This document shows, in pieces, positions 1 through 7,875 of a stretch of DNA of 13,487 nucleotides. The notes under the pieces were generated by a model, which saw only the letters and a program-made list of their open reading frames with translations, did no database searches and was not told the DNA's origin. The stretch's first letter is position 1; each line of letters starts with the position of its first letter. Source of the stretch: DATEPR01 sp036503065 (GTDB lineage Bacteria; Actinomycetota; Actinomycetes; Mycobacteriales; Pseudonocardiaceae); contig DASXXM010000602.1 of assembly GCA_036503065.1 (NCBI GenBank), forward strand, positions 1 to 13,487. Reading direction: 5' to 3'. The position numbers were made by a program, and so were the translations under genes.

Positions 1-857
1 GCGGCATGACGACCGACGTCATGCTCGGCGACTACCCGGACGTGTTCAAGGCGGGCGCCGCGTTCATGGGCGTGCCGTTCGGCTGCTTCGCCACCACCGA
101 CCCGTCGATGTGGAACGCGCAGTGCGCGCAGGGCCAGATCACCAAGACACCGCAGCAGTGGGGTGACCTGGTGCGCGGGGCCGATCCCGGCTACAGCGGT
201 CCCCGGCCGAGGGTCCAACTGTGGCACGGCACCGCGGACACCACGCTCTTCTACGCGAACTTCGGCGAGGAGATCAAGCAGTGGACGAACGTGCTCGGGG
301 TGAGCCAGACCCCGACGTCCACCGACACCCCGCAGTCCGGCTGGACGCGCACCCGGTACGGCACCCAGGTCGAGGCGTACAGCATCGCCGGTGTCGGCCA
401 CGCCCTGCCGCTGTCCGGCATGGCCGCGTTGGCGATCCACTTCTTCGGCCTCGACGGCAGCACACCGCCGCCGCCGCCGACCACAACCACAACCACAACC
501 ACCACCGCACCACCAACCACGATGTCGACGGGCGGATCGTCGTCCTGCCACGTCACCGACACGATCCAGTCGTGGAACACCGGTCTCACGTCGAACCTGA
601 CGATCACCAACACCGGTAGCTCCGCGATCAACGGCTGGTCGCTGCGCTTCACGCTGCCCGGCGGGCAGGTCATCACATCGTCCTGGAACGCCACCTACAC
701 GCCGACCAGCGGCGCGGTGACGGCCACGAACGCCGGCTTCAACGCCGCCATCGCACCCGGCGCCTCGGTCGGTACCGGCTTCCAGGCCAACCAGACCGGC
801 AACGCAGGTGCGCCGACCTCGTTCACTCTCAACGGCGCGACCTGCGTCCTGGGCTGA
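1..857 (+). CDS. Secreted CE1-type esterase (acetylxylan/feruloyl esterase, PHB-depolymerase-like) with C-terminal CBM2, 5'-truncated
   Basis: The frame is open to the left edge, so the N-terminus, signal peptide and probably the nucleophile serine lie outside; the Gly before Met(6) fits the end of a G-x-S-x-G-G elbow. Numbering from the ATG at 6: residues 1-150 are the end of an alpha/beta hydrolase. D78 in WHGTAD and H132 in GVGHALP fit the acid and base of the catalytic triad. Residues 154-176 are a Pro/Thr linker and 181-280 a CBM2 bounded by C181 and C280. In this esterase family (PHB_depo/CE1) such proteins remove acetyl or feruloyl groups from xylan outside the cell. W190 and W227 match two of the three cellulose-stacking Trp of CBM2, while the third site has Phe (GFNAAI). 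The xylanase gene starts 44 bp downstream with no hairpin between, so co-transcription is likely. Acetyl versus feruloyl specificity cannot be decided. Confidence 0.87.
   Translation, partial: GMTTDVMLGDYPDVFKAGAAFMGVPFGCFATTDPSMWNAQCAQGQITKTPQQWGDLVRGADPGYSGPRPRVQLWHGTADTTLFYANFGEEIKQWTNVLGVSQTPTSTDTPQSGWTRTRYGTQVEAYSIAGVGHALPLSGMAALAIHFFGLDGSTPPPPPTTTTTTTTTAPPTTMSTGGSSSCHVTDTIQSWNTGLTSNLTITNTGSSAINGWSLRFTLPGGQVITSSWNATYTPTSGAVTATNAGFNAAIAPGASVGTGFQANQTGNAGAPTSFTLNGATCVLG
480..506 (+). repeat. ACCACA hexamer repeat coding the Thr linker
   Basis: Three copies of ACCACA followed by three ACC codons encode nine consecutive Thr (residues 159-167), directly after a run of five Pro codons. This is the flexible, probably glycosylated linker between esterase and CBM2. 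Because units are multiples of three, length changes would keep the frame. Confidence 0.8.
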
Positions 858-901
858 GCACACACACTCCCAACACAACGCTGTCGACGGAGGAATCGAT
901 C

Positions 902-2575
902 ATGTCAGAAAGTCGTGCCGGCCGATGGCCGCTCCGGCCGGTGTCCGCAGTACTGGCCGCCATGGCGGCGGTGACCGTCTGCGGTCTCATCGCGCCGGCC
1001 CCCGCATCGGCCGCCAGTTCGCTGCACACACTGGCCGAGGCGAAGGGCAAGTACTTCGGCTTCGCGCTCACCGTGCCCAACCTCAGCAATCCCACGCTGC
1101 TCTCGGTTGCCGACGCCCAGTTCGACATGGTGACGCCGGGCAACGAGATGAAGTGGGACACCACGGAACCGTCCAACGGCACCTTCAACTTCGGTCCCGG
1201 TGACCAGATCATGGCGCACGCCAAGTCGATCGGCGCGCGGGTGCGTGGCCACAACCTGGTATGGCACAGCCAGTTGCCGTCCTGGGTGAGCAGCCTGCCG
1301 GCCAACCAGGTGAAGGCCGCGATGGAAACGCACATCACCACGGAGGTGAACCACTACAAGGGCAACATCTACGCGTGGGATGTGGTGAACGAGCCGTTCA
1401 ACGAGGACGGTTCGTTCCGGTCGGACGCGTTCACCGCCGGGTTCGGTTCCGGCCCCGCCTACATCGCGGACGCACTGACCACGGCGCATGCCGCCGACCC
1501 GGCCGCCAAGCTGTACCTCAACGACTTCAACATCGAGGGCATGGGCACCAAGAGCAACGCCATGTTCAGCTTGGTGCAGTCGCTGAAGCAGCAGGGCGTG
1601 CCGATCGACGGCGTCGGTTTCGAGAGCCACTTCATCCTGGGCCAGATCCCGTCCACCTTGCAGGCCAACATGGCGCGCTTCGCCGCACTCGGCGTCGACG
1701 TCGCGGTCACCGAACTCGACGACCGTATCCAACTGCCGGCGTCGTCGGCCAACCTGCAGCAGCAGGCGACCGAGTTCGCCGGGGTCGTCAACTCCTGCCT
1801 CGCCGTGACCCGGTGCGTCGGCGTCACGCAGTGGGGCATCGGCGACGCCGACTCGTGGATTCCGGGCTTCTTCTCCGGATTCGGCGCGGCGACCATGTTC
1901 GACCAGAACTACCAGCCCAAGCCCGCGTTCAACTCGGTGGTCACGGCACTGGGCGGCAGCGGTGGCGGTGGCGGCGGCAACACGGTCATGGTGACCAATC
2001 CAGGGGCACAGGCCGGCACGGTCGGCACCGCGGCCAGCGTGCAGGTACGGGCCACCGACTCGGGGGCGGGCCAGACACTGGCCTTCTCGGCCACCGGCCT
2101 GCCAACGGGCCTCTCCATCAGCTCCGGCGGCCTGATCTCCGGGACACCGACCACGTCCGGCACCTTCAACTCCACGATCACCGCCATGGACGGCACCGGC
2201 GCGTCCGGCTCCGCGGCGGTCACGTGGACCATCGCGGGCTCCGGCGGTGGTGGTGGCGGGGGCACCTGCCATGTCACTTACACGAAGGCCAGTGAATGGG
2301 TGGGCGGCTTCGTCGCCAACATCACCATCAACAACACCGGTACATCGGCGATCAACGGTTGGACGCTGAAGTACGCATTCCCGGGTGACCAGAAGATCAC
2401 CAATGCATGGAATGCCGCCGTGACCCAGAGCGGTGCCGCGGTCTCCGCCACCAACCTGGGCTTCGACGCGACCATCGCACCGGGCGGCAACGTGTCCTAC
2501 GGTTACCAGGGCACGTGGACCACCAATGACACCGCACCAAGTTCGTTCAGCCTGAACGGTACTGCTTGCGCATGA
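902..2575 (+). CDS. Secreted endo-1,4-beta-xylanase, GH10 + Ig-like module + CBM2
   Basis: 557 aa. It hydrolyses internal beta-1,4 bonds of xylan by a retaining mechanism outside the cell. The ATG at 902 is preceded by GGAGGA (889-894), 7 nt spacing. Residues 1-37 form a signal peptide ending in APASA. Residues about 40-350 are a full GH10 domain: acid/base E164 in WDVVNEP, nucleophile E271 in VTELDD, substrate-site GHNLVWHSQLP (116-126), WGIGDADSW near the end, and a Cys pair C299/C305 as in other actinobacterial GH10 enzymes. A poly-Gly linker leads to a putative Ig module (about 362-446, with PTGLSISSGGLISGTP typical of He_PIG). A second poly-Gly linker leads to CBM2 (C456-C556; W466, W503, and F521 at the third stacking site). 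It follows the esterase by 44 bp and ends at a strong hairpin. Confidence 0.96.
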   Translation: MSESRAGRWPLRPVSAVLAAMAAVTVCGLIAPAPASAASSLHTLAEAKGKYFGFALTVPNLSNPTLLSVADAQFDMVTPGNEMKWDTTEPSNGTFNFGPGDQIMAHAKSIGARVRGHNLVWHSQLPSWVSSLPANQVKAAMETHITTEVNHYKGNIYAWDVVNEPFNEDGSFRSDAFTAGFGSGPAYIADALTTAHAADPAAKLYLNDFNIEGMGTKSNAMFSLVQSLKQQGVPIDGVGFESHFILGQIPSTLQANMARFAALGVDVAVTELDDRIQLPASSANLQQQATEFAGVVNSCLAVTRCVGVTQWGIGDADSWIPGFFSGFGAATMFDQNYQPKPAFNSVVTALGGSGGGGGGNTVMVTNPGAQAGTVGTAASVQVRATDSGAGQTLAFSATGLPTGLSISSGGLISGTPTTSGTFNSTITAMDGTGASGSAAVTWTIAGSGGGGGGGTCHVTYTKASEWVGGFVANITINNTGTSAINGWTLKYAFPGDQKITNAWNAAVTQSGAAVSATNLGFDATIAPGGNVSYGYQGTWTTNDTAPSSFSLNGTACA

Positions 2576-2583
2576 CCGGGGCG

Positions 2584-2619
2584 CCGTGTCACCTCGCCCA
2601 TTTCGGTGAGGTGACACGG
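2584..2619 (+). terminator. Hairpin terminator after the xylanase
   Basis: A perfect 12-bp stem CCGTGTCACCTC / GAGGTGACACGG starts 8 bp after the xylanase stop. It extends inward by a G-T wobble and two C-G pairs to a 6-nt loop. There is no U-run, as is common for actinobacterial terminators. It should separate the esterase-xylanase transcript from the GH48 gene. Confidence 0.8.
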
Positions 2620-2701
2620 CTTGCGCCGTTGCATGAAACGTACACCCCGTGACCAGGTCAAACACGAAGTTCGCTACACGGCGCCGGCACGGCGACCTAC
2701 C

Positions 2702-2733
2702 GTTTCCGATATCAGCATCGGGCGATGTTTCCG
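2702..2733 (+). promoter_or_regulatory. Possible operator upstream of the GH48 gene
   Basis: The 162 bp between the xylanase hairpin and the GH48 start must hold the GH48 promoter. Within it, an inverted repeat CCGAT-N6-ATCGG (2706-2721) overlaps one of two copies of GTTTCCG (2702-2708 and 2727-2733, 25 bp apart). I found no convincing -35/-10 pair and no CebR-like TGGGAGCGCTCCCA box. The operator role is inference only. Confidence 0.2.
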
Positions 2734-2781
2734 TTTCGCTGTCTCTGCCTGCCGCCACACATATCAACGAGGAGAATGTGG

Positions 2782-5700
2782 ATGCGAACACGAACTCGAC
2801 GAACACGGATAAGGCTGATCGCCTGGCTGTCCTGCCTGGCCTGTGTCGCCGCCGTGCTGGCCATCGGTGGCGCCGCGTCGGCCACTCCCGCGGGACCGGC
2901 CGCGAAGCCGGCCGCCACCACACCTGCCTGCCAGGTCGCCTACACGGTCACCAACGACTGGGGCGCCGGCTTCGGCATCACGATCAACATCACCAACAAC
3001 GGCCCCGCGCTGACCAGTTGGACACTGGGGTACGCCTACGCCGGCAACCAGAAGCTGCAACAGGGTTGGAGCGCCACGTGGTCCCAGACCGGCGCCCAGG
3101 TCACCGCGACCAACCTGAGTTGGAACGGCAACCTGGCCACCGGGGCGTCCACCCAGATCGGTGGCAACTTCACCAACAGCGGCCCGAACGTCGCGCCGAC
3201 CGCGTTCACCCTCAACGGCACGGCCTGCAACGGCGCCACCCCGCCGACCCAGCCCGCGCCAACGGTGTCGATCACCAGTCCGACCGCCGGTGAGATCTTC
3301 ACCCCCGGCTCGGCGATCACGCTGCAGGCCAACGCGGCCAGCAGCGGCACCGGCACGATCGCGTCGGTGGCGTTCTACTCCAGCGTCACCACCACCTCCA
3401 ACAACCTGATCGGCGTCGCGTCGGCCAGTCCGTGGGCGGTGCAGTGGACGAACGTCCCGGCCGGCAGCTACTCGCTGACGGCGGTGGCCACCGACAACCT
3501 GGGCCAGAGCACCACTTCCAACCCGGTGGCGATCACAGTCGAGACGAACGCCATCGTGGCCAACCCCACGTCGCTGACCGTGCAGCAGGGCGGCACCGGC
3601 ACGTTCACCCTAGCCCTGTCCGCGCAGCCGACCGCCAGCGTGGCGGTCGCGGTCGCGACGACCGGTGACCCGGACCTGACCATCAGTTCCGGCGCCATGC
3701 TCACCTTCACCACGGCGAACTGGAACGTGCCGCAGACGGTCACCGTCGCCGCCGGCACCGCTGCCGCGAACGCGGGCGGCCACGGCACCTTCAGCGCCAC
3801 CGCGACCGGCTGGACGTCGGCGTCCGTCGGCGTCACCGAGGCCGCGGCGATGGGCTCCGCGTCCGGTTACGACGCCTGGTTCCTGTCGCTGTACAACATC
3901 ATCAAGAATCCGGCGAACGGCTACTTCAGCCCCAAGGGCATTCCCTACCACTCGGTGGAGACACTGATCGTGGAGGCGCCCGACTACGGCCACGAGACGA
4001 CCTCGGAGACCTACAGCTACTGGCTGTGGATGGAGGCCGACTTCGGCCGGGTCACCGGGGACTGGACCGGATTCAACAACGCTTGGGCCAACATGGAACA
4101 GTTCATGATCCCGAGCACCGCCCAGCAGCCGGGCCAGAACGTCTACAACGCATCGAAACCGGCCACGTACGGCCCGGTGATGCCGCAGCCCAACAACTAC
4201 CCGGTGGCGCTGAACTCCTCGGTCCCGGTCGGGTCCGACCCGCTCGCGAGTGAGTTGCAGTCCACGTACGGCACGTCGACCCTGTACGGCCCGGCGTGGA
4301 TCATGGACACCGACAACAAGTACGGCTTCGGCCAGTGCGAGGACGGCACGTCGACGCCGAGCCTGATCAACACCTTCCAGCGTGGGCCGCAGGAGTCGGT
4401 GTGGGACACCGTCCCGCAGCCGGACTGCGACATGTTCAAGTTCGGTGGCCCGAACGGGTTCCTCGACCTGTTCAACAACGGCGGCGGCAGTTTCGCCAAG
4501 CAGTACAAGTACACCGACGCGCCGGACGCGGACGCCCGCATGGTGCAGGCGGCGTACTGGGCGGACGTGTACGCCAAGGCGCAGGGGAAGTCGTCCAGCG
4601 TCACCGCCACCCTGGCCAAGGCCGCGAAGCTGGGTGACTACCTGAGGTACTCGATGTTCGACAAGTACTTCAAGCAGATCAGCGCCACCTGCAGCCAGGT
4701 CGGCTCGGTCGGGTGCCCCGCCGGCACCGGCAAGTCCAATGAGGACACGTTCCTGCTGAGCTGGTACTACGCATGGGGCGGCGACGCGGGCGGCGCCTGG
4801 TCGTGGCGGATCAGCGGTGACTCGATCCACGAGGGTTACCAGAACCCGCTTGCGGCATGGACATTGGCCAACGACCCGAACCTGGCCCCGCTGTCGCCGA
4901 CCGCGAAGGCGGACTGGGCGACGAGCCTGACCACGCAGCTCAACCTGTTCAGCTGGCTCCAGTCGGCAGAGGGCGGCATCGCGGGCGGTGTCGAGAACAG
5001 CTGGCAGGGCAACTACGGCGACGTGACCAAGCCGCCGGCCGGTGACACCACGTTCGACGGGATGTACTACGACCCAGCGCCGCAGTACCACAACCCGCCG
5101 AGCAACCAGTGGTTCGGCTACCAGACGTGGCCGATGGAGCGGGTCGCGGAGTACTACTTCGTCAGCGGCAACGCGCAGGCCAAGGCAATCCTGGACAAGT
5201 GGGTAGCGTGGGCCGAGTCGGTGACCACGATCAACCCGACCACCGGCGTGCTGACCACGCCGGGCACGCTGACCTGGTCGGGCCAGCCGGACACCAGCTA
5301 CACGTCCGGCACGACCGCGCCCGCGGCGAACACGGGTCTGCACGTCACGACGTCCGGTACCGCAACGGACATCGGTGTGGCGACGTCGCTGGCCAAGGTG
5401 TTCGAGTACTACGCGGCCAAGTCCGGCAACACCACCGCGCAAACGGCGGCGCAGAACATTCTTGACATCGTCCACAAGAACTTCGCGGACTCCCTCGGCT
5501 TCTCGGCCCCGGAAACCCGCACGGACTACAAGAACTTCAACGTCGCGTACAACACGACCAATTTCGAGGGACTGTTCGTCCCGGCCGGATTCACCGGCAC
5601 GATGCCGGGTGGCATCACGATCAACTCGTCGACGAACACGTTCCTGTCCATCCGGCCGTGGTACAAGAACGACCCGGCCTGGCCGAAGGTCCAGGCGTAC

Positions 5701-5823
5701 CTGAACGGCGGTTCGGCCCCGGTGTTCAACTACCACCGGTTCTGGGCGGAGGCGGACGTCGCCACGGCGTTCGACACGTTCGCGCAGCTGTTCCCGACCG
5801 TACAACCGCCTGCCGGCTTCTGA
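2782..5823 (+). CDS. Secreted GH48 exo-cellulase (cellobiohydrolase, reducing-end type) with N-terminal CBM2
   Basis: 1013 aa. GH48 enzymes release cellobiose processively from cellulose chain ends by an inverting mechanism and are key enzymes of actinobacterial cellulose systems. The ATG at 2782 is chosen because GAGGAGA (2769-2775) sits 6 nt upstream; the in-frame ATG at 2776 is too close and that at 2725 has no site. Residues 1-34 form a signal peptide with a very Arg-rich start (MRTRTRRTRIR). C50-C149 bound a CBM2 with all three stacking Trp (W60, W96, W114). Residues 160-253 are an Ig-like module (Big_7 type, VSITSPTAGEIFTPG). Residues 256-353 are a second beta-sandwich module (DPDLTISSGAMLTFTTANW). 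Residues about 359-1013 are the GH48 domain, complete in length: YHSVETLIVEAPDYGHETTS with E409 in TTSETYSY as likely catalytic acid, and WIMDTDNKYGFG. It is monocistronic between two hairpins. Confidence 0.96.
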   Translation: MRTRTRRTRIRLIAWLSCLACVAAVLAIGGAASATPAGPAAKPAATTPACQVAYTVTNDWGAGFGITINITNNGPALTSWTLGYAYAGNQKLQQGWSATWSQTGAQVTATNLSWNGNLATGASTQIGGNFTNSGPNVAPTAFTLNGTACNGATPPTQPAPTVSITSPTAGEIFTPGSAITLQANAASSGTGTIASVAFYSSVTTTSNNLIGVASASPWAVQWTNVPAGSYSLTAVATDNLGQSTTSNPVAITVETNAIVANPTSLTVQQGGTGTFTLALSAQPTASVAVAVATTGDPDLTISSGAMLTFTTANWNVPQTVTVAAGTAAANAGGHGTFSATATGWTSASVGVTEAAAMGSASGYDAWFLSLYNIIKNPANGYFSPKGIPYHSVETLIVEAPDYGHETTSETYSYWLWMEADFGRVTGDWTGFNNAWANMEQFMIPSTAQQPGQNVYNASKPATYGPVMPQPNNYPVALNSSVPVGSDPLASELQSTYGTSTLYGPAWIMDTDNKYGFGQCEDGTSTPSLINTFQRGPQESVWDTVPQPDCDMFKFGGPNGFLDLFNNGGGSFAKQYKYTDAPDADARMVQAAYWADVYAKAQGKSSSVTATLAKAAKLGDYLRYSMFDKYFKQISATCSQVGSVGCPAGTGKSNEDTFLLSWYYAWGGDAGGAWSWRISGDSIHEGYQNPLAAWTLANDPNLAPLSPTAKADWATSLTTQLNLFSWLQSAEGGIAGGVENSWQGNYGDVTKPPAGDTTFDGMYYDPAPQYHNPPSNQWFGYQTWPMERVAEYYFVSGNAQAKAILDKWVAWAESVTTINPTTGVLTTPGTLTWSGQPDTSYTSGTTAPAANTGLHVTTSGTATDIGVATSLAKVFEYYAAKSGNTTAQTAAQNILDIVHKNFADSLGFSAPETRTDYKNFNVAYNTTNFEGLFVPAGFTGTMPGGITINSSTNTFLSIRPWYKNDPAWPKVQAYLNGGSAPVFNYHRFWAEADVATAFDTFAQLFPTVQPPAGF

Positions 5824-5832
5824 GTCGGCAGT

Positions 5833-5870
5833 GGGGGCGCGCACACGATGTCGGAGGTGTGCGCGCCCCC
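5833..5870 (+). terminator. Hairpin terminator after the GH48 gene
   Basis: A perfect 14-bp stem GGGGGCGCGCACAC / GTGTGCGCGCCCCC with a 10-nt loop begins 9 bp after the GH48 stop. It is very GC-rich and has no U-run. It separates the cellulase from the FKBP lipoprotein gene, whose start is only 24 bp further on. Confidence 0.8.
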
Positions 5871-5894
5871 TACCCACGTGGACGGATGGATTCG

Positions 5895-6803
5895 ATGCGC
5901 GTCTTCTTGCTGGCGGTGTGCCTGCTGTTGGGCGGCGTGGCCGGTTGTACGGCCGGCGGCACCGACTCGGCGGCGCCGACGGTCACCGGCCGGTTCGGCG
6001 CCGATCCCGTCATCGCGATCCCGAACGGGTCGCCAAGCGGGAACCTGGTGGTGGACACCGTGATCCAGGGCAGCGGCCCGGTGGTCCGACCGGACGACTA
6101 CCTGCTGATCAACGTCGAAGGAAAGGTGTGGGCCGGCAACCGGCTCGTGGTGGACAGCTACACCGTCCGGCAGCCACAGGGCCTGCCGCTGTCCTCGGCC
6201 ATGCCGGCCTGGCGCAAGCTGGCCGGCCAGCGCGTGGGCAGCAGGGTACTGATGGTGGTGCCACCGAAGGACGGCTACGGTTCGGCCGGCAACCCGAAGG
6301 CCAACATCATGGGCAGCGACACCCTGGTCTTCGTGTTCGACGTGGTGGACACCCTGGCCCGAGACGCGGCCGCCACTGGCACGCCGGTCTCCTACCGCCC
6401 CGGCGCCACCATGCCCACGGTGACCAATACCCGCAACGGCCCCAAGATCACCGTCCCCGCCACGGCGACCCCGCCGGTGAACCTGACGAGTACGGTGCTG
6501 CGCAAGGGATCGGGCCAGCCGATCACCAGCGGCAACACGGTCATCGCGCAGTACACCGGTGTGGTGTGGCGTACCGGCAAGGTCTTCGACTCGTCCTGGA
6601 CCAGAGGTTTCCCGCAGGCCTTCGTGCTGGGCGCGGGCCAGGTGATCGCCGGGTGGGAGCAGGGCCTCGGCGGTCACACCGTGGGCAGTCAGATCCTGCT
6701 GACCGTGCCACCCGCGCTGGGCTACGGAAACCAGGGACAGCCACCGGACATCACCGGCACCGACACCCTGGTCTTCGTCGTCGACATCATCGCCGCCTCC
6801 TGA
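5895..6803 (+). CDS. Lipoprotein with two FKBP-type peptidyl-prolyl isomerase domains
   Basis: 302 aa. FKBP domains catalyse cis-trans isomerisation of X-Pro bonds; here the protein is anchored outside the membrane, so it would help exported proteins fold. A lipoprotein signal ends in GVAGC with lipidated C18. Domain 1 (about 50-153) keeps the GYG and DTLVFVFDV framework, but pocket residues are replaced: Y to V74, F of the FD pair to V86, and the VI pair to MP (103-104). Domain 2 (about 198-300) is canonical: Y220, F231-D232, V250-I251, W254 and Y277 are all present. Start choice: the ATG at 5895 has GGATGG five nt upstream, whereas the ATG at 5886 (three residues longer) has its G-rich stretch directly abutting. 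No promoter was identified. It converges on the broken methyltransferase gene, 16 bp apart. Confidence 0.92.
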   Translation: MRVFLLAVCLLLGGVAGCTAGGTDSAAPTVTGRFGADPVIAIPNGSPSGNLVVDTVIQGSGPVVRPDDYLLINVEGKVWAGNRLVVDSYTVRQPQGLPLSSAMPAWRKLAGQRVGSRVLMVVPPKDGYGSAGNPKANIMGSDTLVFVFDVVDTLARDAAATGTPVSYRPGATMPTVTNTRNGPKITVPATATPPVNLTSTVLRKGSGQPITSGNTVIAQYTGVVWRTGKVFDSSWTRGFPQAFVLGAGQVIAGWEQGLGGHTVGSQILLTVPPALGYGNQGQPPDITGTDTLVFVVDIIAAS

Positions 6804-6823
6804 CCGACCACCGTCTCGGTCAG
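6800..6823. terminator. Bidirectional hairpin between convergent genes
   Basis: An 8-bp perfect inverted repeat, CTGACCGA / TCGGTCAG with an 8-nt loop, spans the junction. The stop codon of the FKBP gene (6801-6803) and that of the methyltransferase on the other strand (6820-6822) both lie in the stem arms. This is a plausible shared terminator for both directions. Confidence 0.55.
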
Positions 6824-7629
6824 ACGCGGCGGGCCTTCCAGACCTCCTCGACCGGCCATTGCCTGGACCACTCCGCGGGCGCGTATCCGAAGACCGAGTC
6901 GGCCGCGCCCTCCGGGGCGAAGATTTCGATCATGTCCTCGACCTCGAAGCCGCTGGCGCGCAGCAGGCGGATCATGTCGCCGTGGCCGAGATGGAAGTCC
7001 ACGCTGCCGTCCGGCCAGGCGGTTCGACGTAGGCCCCGTTGGGGGCGCAGCATCCGGTCCGTTGGCCGTTCGTCCTCGTCGTCCGGCGCGCACAGGACCG
7101 AGACCACGCTGTTGCACAGGAACGCCAGGTGTCCGCCGGGCCGCAGTAGCCGCGCCGCCTCCGGGAGCCACGCGTAGGGATCGCACCAGATCGCCGCGCC
7201 GTATTCGCTCACGGCCAGATCGAAGGACCCGTCCGGGTACGGCACGTGCTCCGCGTTGCCGTGCAGCAGCGGGAACTCGAGGCCGTGCTCGGACTGCAGG
7301 CGCCGGGCGGTCGTCAGTTGGGCCTGCGAGTTGTCGATCCCCACCGGCTTCGCGCCGCGCCGGGCCAGCCACGCGCTCACATATGCGGTCCCGCAGCCGA
7401 GTTCGATCGCGTCGAGTCCGTCGACGTCGTCCGGGAGTAGCGGGACCTCGCTCTGCGGGACCTGGCTCTGCTGGACCTAGAAGGCGCCCCATGCCGGCGC
7501 GTTGTGCGCCCACGCCCGCTCGCCGGGGGCCACCCAGCGGTCGGCGGTCGCGTCCCAGTACTCACGGTTGGCGCGGACGTGCTCGGGCAGTTCGGGAGCG
7601 GCCATGTCGTCGCGGGTCACGCCCGACAT
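6820..7629 (-). pseudogene. Class I SAM-dependent methyltransferase interrupted by an in-frame amber codon
   Basis: Read from ATG 7629 (MSGVTRDDMAAPELPEHV), the frame covers 270 codons, a normal length for this actinobacterial UbiG-like methyltransferase group, but codon 51 (7477-7479) is TAG. Both sides are in the same frame and match the family: before it, NREYWDATADRWV; after it, SAM-binding motif I (IELGCGTAYVSAWLARRG), acidic GIDNS, FDLAVSEYGAAIWCDPY, ARLLRPGGHLAFL, and the family C-terminus WSRQWPVEEVWKARRV. The gene is thus one lesion away from intact. Re-initiation at the only nearby start, GTG 7378-7380, would lose motif I, so the 3' fragment alone should not bind SAM normally. The alternative ATG at 7605 also lies before the stop, and no Shine-Dalgarno sequence precedes either. 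Read-through, suppression or a sequencing error cannot be excluded. Substrate unknown. Confidence 0.85.
7441..7480. repeat. 15-bp tandem repeat carrying the amber codon
   Basis: On the + strand, CGGGACCTCGCTCTG (7441-7455) is followed by CGGGACCTGGCTCTG (one difference) and a partial third unit CTGGACCTAG (7471-7480). On the coding (minus) strand the codon aligned across units is GAG, CAG and then TAG, so the premature stop occupies the Glu/Gln position of the repeat. Unit length is a multiple of three, so the repeat itself keeps the frame. Confidence 0.8.
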
Positions 7630-7727
7630 CACAACGCGTCGCGTCGGAGTGGTCAAATCGGATTCCGCCAGGCAGGCCCGCTGCCGCGGCCCTGCCTGCG
7701 CCTCGGCGACCCTCCGGGCCAAACCCC

Positions 7728-7740
7728 GTAACTTTGTTAC
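7728..7740. promoter_or_regulatory. Palindrome GTAAC-TTT-GTTAC, possible operator
   Basis: This is a perfect 5-bp inverted repeat around TTT, in the most AT-rich stretch (7728-7756) of the 278-bp region between the methyltransferase start (7629) and the operon start (7908). A related palindrome lies at 7876-7887. The position between divergent genes suits a regulator site acting on one or both. No convincing -35/-10 pair could be fixed. Elsewhere in the region I see only an imperfect GC-rich inverted repeat, GGCAGG (7671-7676) / CCTGCC (7691-7696). Confidence 0.3.
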
Positions 7741-7875
7741 TAGATTGTTATTGTGGAGTGTCGCCTACTCCGTGCAGTCCGGGTTGCCAGTTCGGTGCGG
7801 GGTATTGAATCCTGGCTGCTAGGGGCCGGAATCGGCTGCCACCCAAAGCTTCGCCGCATTGCTTCTTCGTCAGGT

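Noticed and set aside
2576..2781. CebR-type or other known cellulose/xylan operator upstream of GH48
   Set aside because: No TGGGAGCGCTCCCA-like palindrome is present; only a weak CCGAT/ATCGG inverted repeat was found.
2794..2830. Tat export signal in the GH48 leader (TRRTRIR)
   Set aside because: Twin Arg is present but the following F/L-x-K part of the motif is missing and the n-region is simply Arg-rich; Sec export is at least as likely.
905..2923. Long minus-strand open frame (672 codons) opposite the xylanase
   Set aside because: It is an antisense shadow of a very GC-rich coding region: Arg/Gly/His-rich, low-complexity product, while the + strand has clear GH10 and CBM2 motifs.
3610..5877. 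Long minus-strand open frame (755 codons) opposite the GH48 gene
   Set aside because: Same antisense effect; composition dominated by Arg, Val and Gly with no domain, and it crosses the GH48 terminator.
5824..5894. Small gene or regulatory RNA between GH48 and the FKBP gene
   Set aside because: The 71 bp are almost filled by the 14-bp terminator hairpin.
7246..7500. Two separate small methyltransferase genes instead of one broken gene
   Set aside because: Both pieces are in the same frame, add up to the normal family length, and the second would lack SAM motif I if started at GTG 7380.
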